A stretch of DNA of 64,000 nucleotides from Chelydra serpentina (Eukaryota; Chordata; Testudines; Chelydridae), in assembly GCA_037349315.1 (NCBI GenBank), contig JBAIAC010000059.1, forward strand, positions 22,104,501 through 22,168,500, in the 5' to 3' direction. Of the stretch, positions 60,102 to 64,000 are shown piece after piece (within the stretch, counting starts at the first letter, position 1; each line of letters begins with the position of its first letter). The notes below the pieces were generated by a model. It saw only the letters and a program-made list of their open reading frames with translations, ran no database searches and was not told the origin of the DNA. The position numbers were made by a program, and so were the translations under genes.

Positions 60102-62949
60102 ATTTGCTTTTTGTGCCTAGTATACTCAGAGGTGTCTGCTTTGGCAATGGCAAACTATGCTGGGGATTACTAGCCTGCTAAAGCTGAAGGCTCTGCATGT
60201 TTATTTTTTCTGTGAATCCTTGCCACCATGGGATGTTTCATCTTTAGCCAAACATAACAGCAAGAAACTTTGTGAATATATTGACAGGGGGAAATTCTTG
60301 AAATAGAGAACCAGATTGTGTTGCCACACTTTTATAGCTAACAGATCTGTTTGAGTGAGGCCATTTTTTGGTGGATTTTTAGATACTCCATTCTAAAATG
60401 ATTAAAAGGAGGCTTCCTCAAATTAAGTAAGATTTCACTGGGAGCTGATTGTGTTGAAGAACACAACTTGTGAAACTGTGCAATATAACAAAGGGGGCAC
60501 TTAATTGATTCCTTCTAGGCCAGCTAGTGGCTCCAGCGAGGTTCCCCGGTGAAGGTGACTTCACCAGCACAGTGCATTCAGGGGTGTATCCAATTGAAGA
60601 GGAAGTCAAGAAATCTGACAGTGCTGAAAGTTATTGGATCTAAAGAGATGCACATGAAAGGTTCCTGAATGCACTAAGACACGTCATGGATGCTGTGGAT
60701 TGCAAGGTATCTTACGTCACTGAATGGTTCATTCCGAGGTAACTTCAGTGAACCAGTGGAATAATGTTAATGTAATAATAATAATAATTAATAATAGTTA
60801 ATGTAAACTTATTTCAGTACTGGATGCCCCCCATCCACAGCCTGATTAATAGCAGGAGCGGCTGTTTACCTTGTAAATCTGGGATTAATTCAGTTTTCAT
60901 TTTATCACTGCAGTTCATTTGGCCATTTTTGACACTCCTAGATACTCTCCCTGTGACTGACACAATAGAAATACATATATGGATAGCTAATGTATTTTGA
61001 AAGTTGGTGGGATTTTGTTAAATTCCTTCGTAGGCCTTTTTAGCAATAGAGTAAATATGACAAATTCATGGCAGGAAGCAAAGAAAAGGGATGTTTTGTT
61101 CTTTCTAATACACCCTCGCTGTAGCATGTGTGTCTGACTTAGCCATAATTAGACTCCCAGAGAGATTTAGAGTATACATTTTGGGATGGTGCAGCCATAG
61201 TCTGTTCATCATTCTGTATTAATCTCATATTTTGATTAAACATTCCATGCTACAGTGCATGCTAGTGCAGCCAGCCTCCCACGTTACATGAGTCAGTTTG
61301 ACATCGTGAACGCTTGCAAAAACAATGCGTAAGAATTTGTGGTCCCTGCTTCGCTTTGTGTTAGTTCAGATGACAGTGAGTGAAGAAGGAATATATGGCA
61401 GTGGGGAATTGCCTGACTACCTGAACTTAGTTTCCAGATGTTCTTGCATTTAGGGATCTTTTTAAAAGGTGTGTGTGTGTATTTAATGGGAGAAGGGGTT
61501 GGCTGCACTCCTTCAACACAGTCAGCCGTAACTCTCCTAACTAATTGCTTTATGTGAGAATAAGGCAAATAAGGATAGTCCTCGCTGTTGCATTTGCTCC
61601 TGCTTATTCATGGCTCTGTGACCTATGATTGCACTTCTCAGGTCACAGCCCCATCTGCTTATAACAAATAAAGCTATTACCTACAATTCAGGGCTGCCTG
61701 TCCTTCCAGTTATCCAGTGGTGATGAGAATATGAGGACAATCATTTCTCTGTGTCCTCCTTAAGCTAGAAGGACGCTTGTTGTGATCCTGTTCCTGCTAC
61801 GGTGGCTCACGTAGCTGACTCCACCTGTGAAGCTAGGAACAAAAGTGTATGCGATCTGAACAGATACACACTATCCTATGTGACCCTGCTCAACTCATTT
61901 TATGAAGGGCATAATTAGACTAGCATTCTCAAGGATGGATCTCTGAAATTCATCACTTACTTCCATTTTAGGCAATTAAATAAGAGACCTGATTTTCTGA
62001 ATACTCCCAACTCCTACTGATATTAACTGAGCACCTCTGAAAATCAGACCTTGCTTAGGTACTTAAACATGAATGTGGGTGATTAACTTTCATGCTCCAA
62101 TTTTGAACATTTTGGCTACAATACAAGCCTGCCTGCCTCCTTGCACCTTTATCCTCCTCCATAAGGTTTCTAGAAGAATTGCGACACTTTCCAAGAATGG
62201 GAGTTTCATCCCTTAAAGAGCTTTTCAATATATTCAGGGTCCTGTGAAATTTGTGGCCAGGGATTTTTCTCAGAATTATGCTGCAGAGTTATGTTCTGGA
62301 ATCTAAGCTATCATTTAAAACAACAAAACCCCCAAAAATGTTTCTAGCCCTCATGGTTGTGAAGCAATCCTCCGAAATGCGAATGAGATGTAAACAAATG
62401 CAGTTTGTTGTTTTGAGTTTTGCAGACAACCTGAAACAATAACTGTGAGCATGAACTACTTCCACCACACACACACATCTTAATATGTAGCTAGCTGTGA
62501 AACTCAAAGATGACAAATGTCAACCTTAACTATTTTGTTGCTGATCATTGTAGCAGAAACAGCCAATTACTGTGCTTCTCCTAGGGCCCCAATCTGTCTT
62601 CCATGCCTACCTAGGTTCCAAAAAGCTCAGCTGTCAAGTTGACTGCATTAGGCTTCACTAGAGTTGCACTGTAGCTAATTCCTTCCCCTAATAAGTCATA
62701 GGCTTTACAGACCCCTCTGTCACCCTGAGTTAAGTTTTTCAAGAGCATACGCTCTTCAGCCCTCAAGTTTGAAAGCTCCACAAGGGATCACTCCACACAC
62801 TTCTGTCACTGCTCTGTTGGTGGCTTGATTATATTTGTTTAACTGGGTCTTGGTTAGATTGAACTTCTGACTGAGATATGAAAAGAAGCATCTTGTGGAG
62901 TTGAAAAACTTCAATTCTGTGTGCTTTGTTTTGTTTTCTTAATATTCAG
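60102..62949. other. DEAF1 intron 9, right part, little recognised
   Basis: Mostly unassigned AT-rich intron. A short ATA-rich microsatellite lies at about 60770-60796. The acceptor of exon 10 is preceded by a T-rich tract (62924-62940). No exon-like sequence other than exon 10 was seen. Confidence 0.45.
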
Positions 62950-63200
62950 TGTTGACGTCCCTTCCTGCCCTGGCGGTGCCACCCACTACCCCCACCAAAG
63001 CCATATCCCCCTCAGTGGTGAATGGACTAGAGATGACAGAGCAACGGAGCTGGCTGTACCTGGAGGAGATGGTCAACTCCTTACTGAACACAGCCCAGCA
63101 ACTGAAGACCCTGATTGAACAGGCTAAACAGGCCAGCTCCTCCTTCCGGGAGGCTGCTGTTACTCAAGCGAAAATCCAAGCCGACGTGGAGAGGAAAGAG
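62950..63200 (+). CDS. DEAF1: DEAF1 coding exon 10 (export signal/coiled coil)
   Basis: Acceptor TTAATATTCAG, donor GTAACA. Encodes residues 410 (split Val) to 493: [20 protein letters not shown], then [36 protein letters not shown] and [12 protein letters not shown]. The leucine-rich stretch at residues 444-465 matches the nuclear export and coiled-coil region of DEAF1. The exon ends in phase 0 exactly where the human protein continues with the MYND zinc finger. The open frame beyond the donor reads 17 intronic codons and then a stop, with no Cys pattern. Confidence 0.95.
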
Positions 63201-64000
63201 GTAACAATGCTGGAGGAGATGACATTGCTCGAGTCTGTATTATCTTTGTTTCCGACTACTAAGTGAGCAAAGTGCTACCTTACTCGGCTTCCCCTGTGGT
63301 TGGAGTGAAAGACTGACTAATGAGCATAATCTCAGAAACCTCGAGTCCTATTCATCACCCCTGCAGGATCCTCATAACTTCTGTTGATGTCACTCAGTTA
63401 CTCATGTCTTGTGGTGGGGGAAGAGGGCACTCTGGGATTCTAAGAAGCTGAGGGTGCTACGGAAATAGTTTAAACTCTTGCTTCAGCGGTGTCAGATTCT
63501 GAGTCCTGGCATCAAGGATCGGTTGGTGTCTGGGAAGGGTTCGCTGATTTCATGCAAGACCTACATACCACACAACTAAGAAATAGTAAAAGCTCCGACT
63601 GGTTAACTAGACAGTTACTCTGCTTTCTTTATGGCAAGCTGGGAAACATTTCAAAGATGCTACTGAAGCTGCTGACTTCCTGCTAGAGGAGCAAGGGATG
63701 GGGCAGTGGCATGTTACTGAGTGAAGTTATTTGTTTTGTTTTGTTTTTTGGGAGGTGGGGGGGGAGTTTACATTGGGCAAAATGTTTATTCAGCAAATTG
63801 TAGTGTTATTTGCTGTTGAAATAACAAAGTGTAGCTAGCATCTATTGCCATGGATACGAACTTCTGATACTGTCAAAGCCATTGCTGACTCCAGCCCTGT
63901 GGGTCTCCTCGATAAGGGTGTAGAGAGAATCTGTGACCATATCTGGCAGGACTTCGATGCTAGAGCTGAGAGCTAGCAGGACAGTCTGAGCAGGATTTTA
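63201..64000. other. Start of DEAF1 intron 10
   Basis: No MYND-type CxxC...CxxC coding sequence occurs here, so the zinc-finger exons are further right. Contains a GTTTT repeat followed by a G-run near 63735-63766. Nothing else is recognised. Confidence 0.6.

Noticed and set aside
63201..64000. Possible MYND zinc-finger exon of DEAF1
   Set aside because: No CxxC-type coding sequence following an acceptor was found; the exon must lie beyond the window.

Overview
This window is nuclear DNA of an amniote vertebrate, most likely a turtle. The evidence is intron-rich genes with GT-AG splice sites, a CpG-island promoter, MIR SINEs, CR1 LINEs, a Penelope-like retroelement (PLE), solo LTRs and many short hAT, Harbinger and Tc1/mariner-type elements of kinds I associate with turtle genomes. 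The species call is inference; gene structures and repeat boundaries were read from the sequence.

Two protein-coding genes are supported, arranged head to head. DEAF1 (+ strand) starts at 32216. Ten coding exons join in frame to 493 codons: alanine-rich N-terminus, SAND DNA-binding domain with KDWK motif, basic nuclear-localisation segment and leucine-rich export/coiled-coil segment. The C-terminal MYND zinc-finger exons lie beyond the right edge. TMEM80 (- strand) starts at 31430-31428 and ends at 18103. Four exons are recognised (19, 73, 93 and 206 coding nt); one short exon between the first two was not found. The same TMEM80-DEAF1 divergent order is known in mammals. The genes share a CpG-rich bidirectional promoter at about 30.9-32.9 kb. 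It holds two RFX X-box-like sites beside TMEM80 exon 1, fitting a ciliary transition-zone family gene, and a dense run of TTCG/CTCGG motifs upstream of the DEAF1 start, which resembles the DEAF1 protein's own binding core.

Layout: 1-17.9 kb is intergenic DNA with transposon fragments, including a solo LTR (8258-9092) carrying a nested MITE and a CR1 split by a Harbinger-like MITE. 17.9-31.4 kb is TMEM80, whose long intron holds a nested retroelement/solo LTR/hAT stack (24.5-27.1 kb). 31.4-32.5 kb is the promoter and both first exons. 32.5-64 kb is DEAF1; intron 3 holds a large CR1, a head-to-head CR1 fragment and a rearranged PLE, and intron 9 holds several hAT elements, including a fold-back hAT at 58215-60093.

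The observations most worth following are a hammerhead-ribozyme-like fold in the PLE 3' end (42645-42683), the internally inverted PLE, the fold-back hAT built from two copies of one transposon end, and the candidate autoregulatory motif cluster at the DEAF1 promoter.
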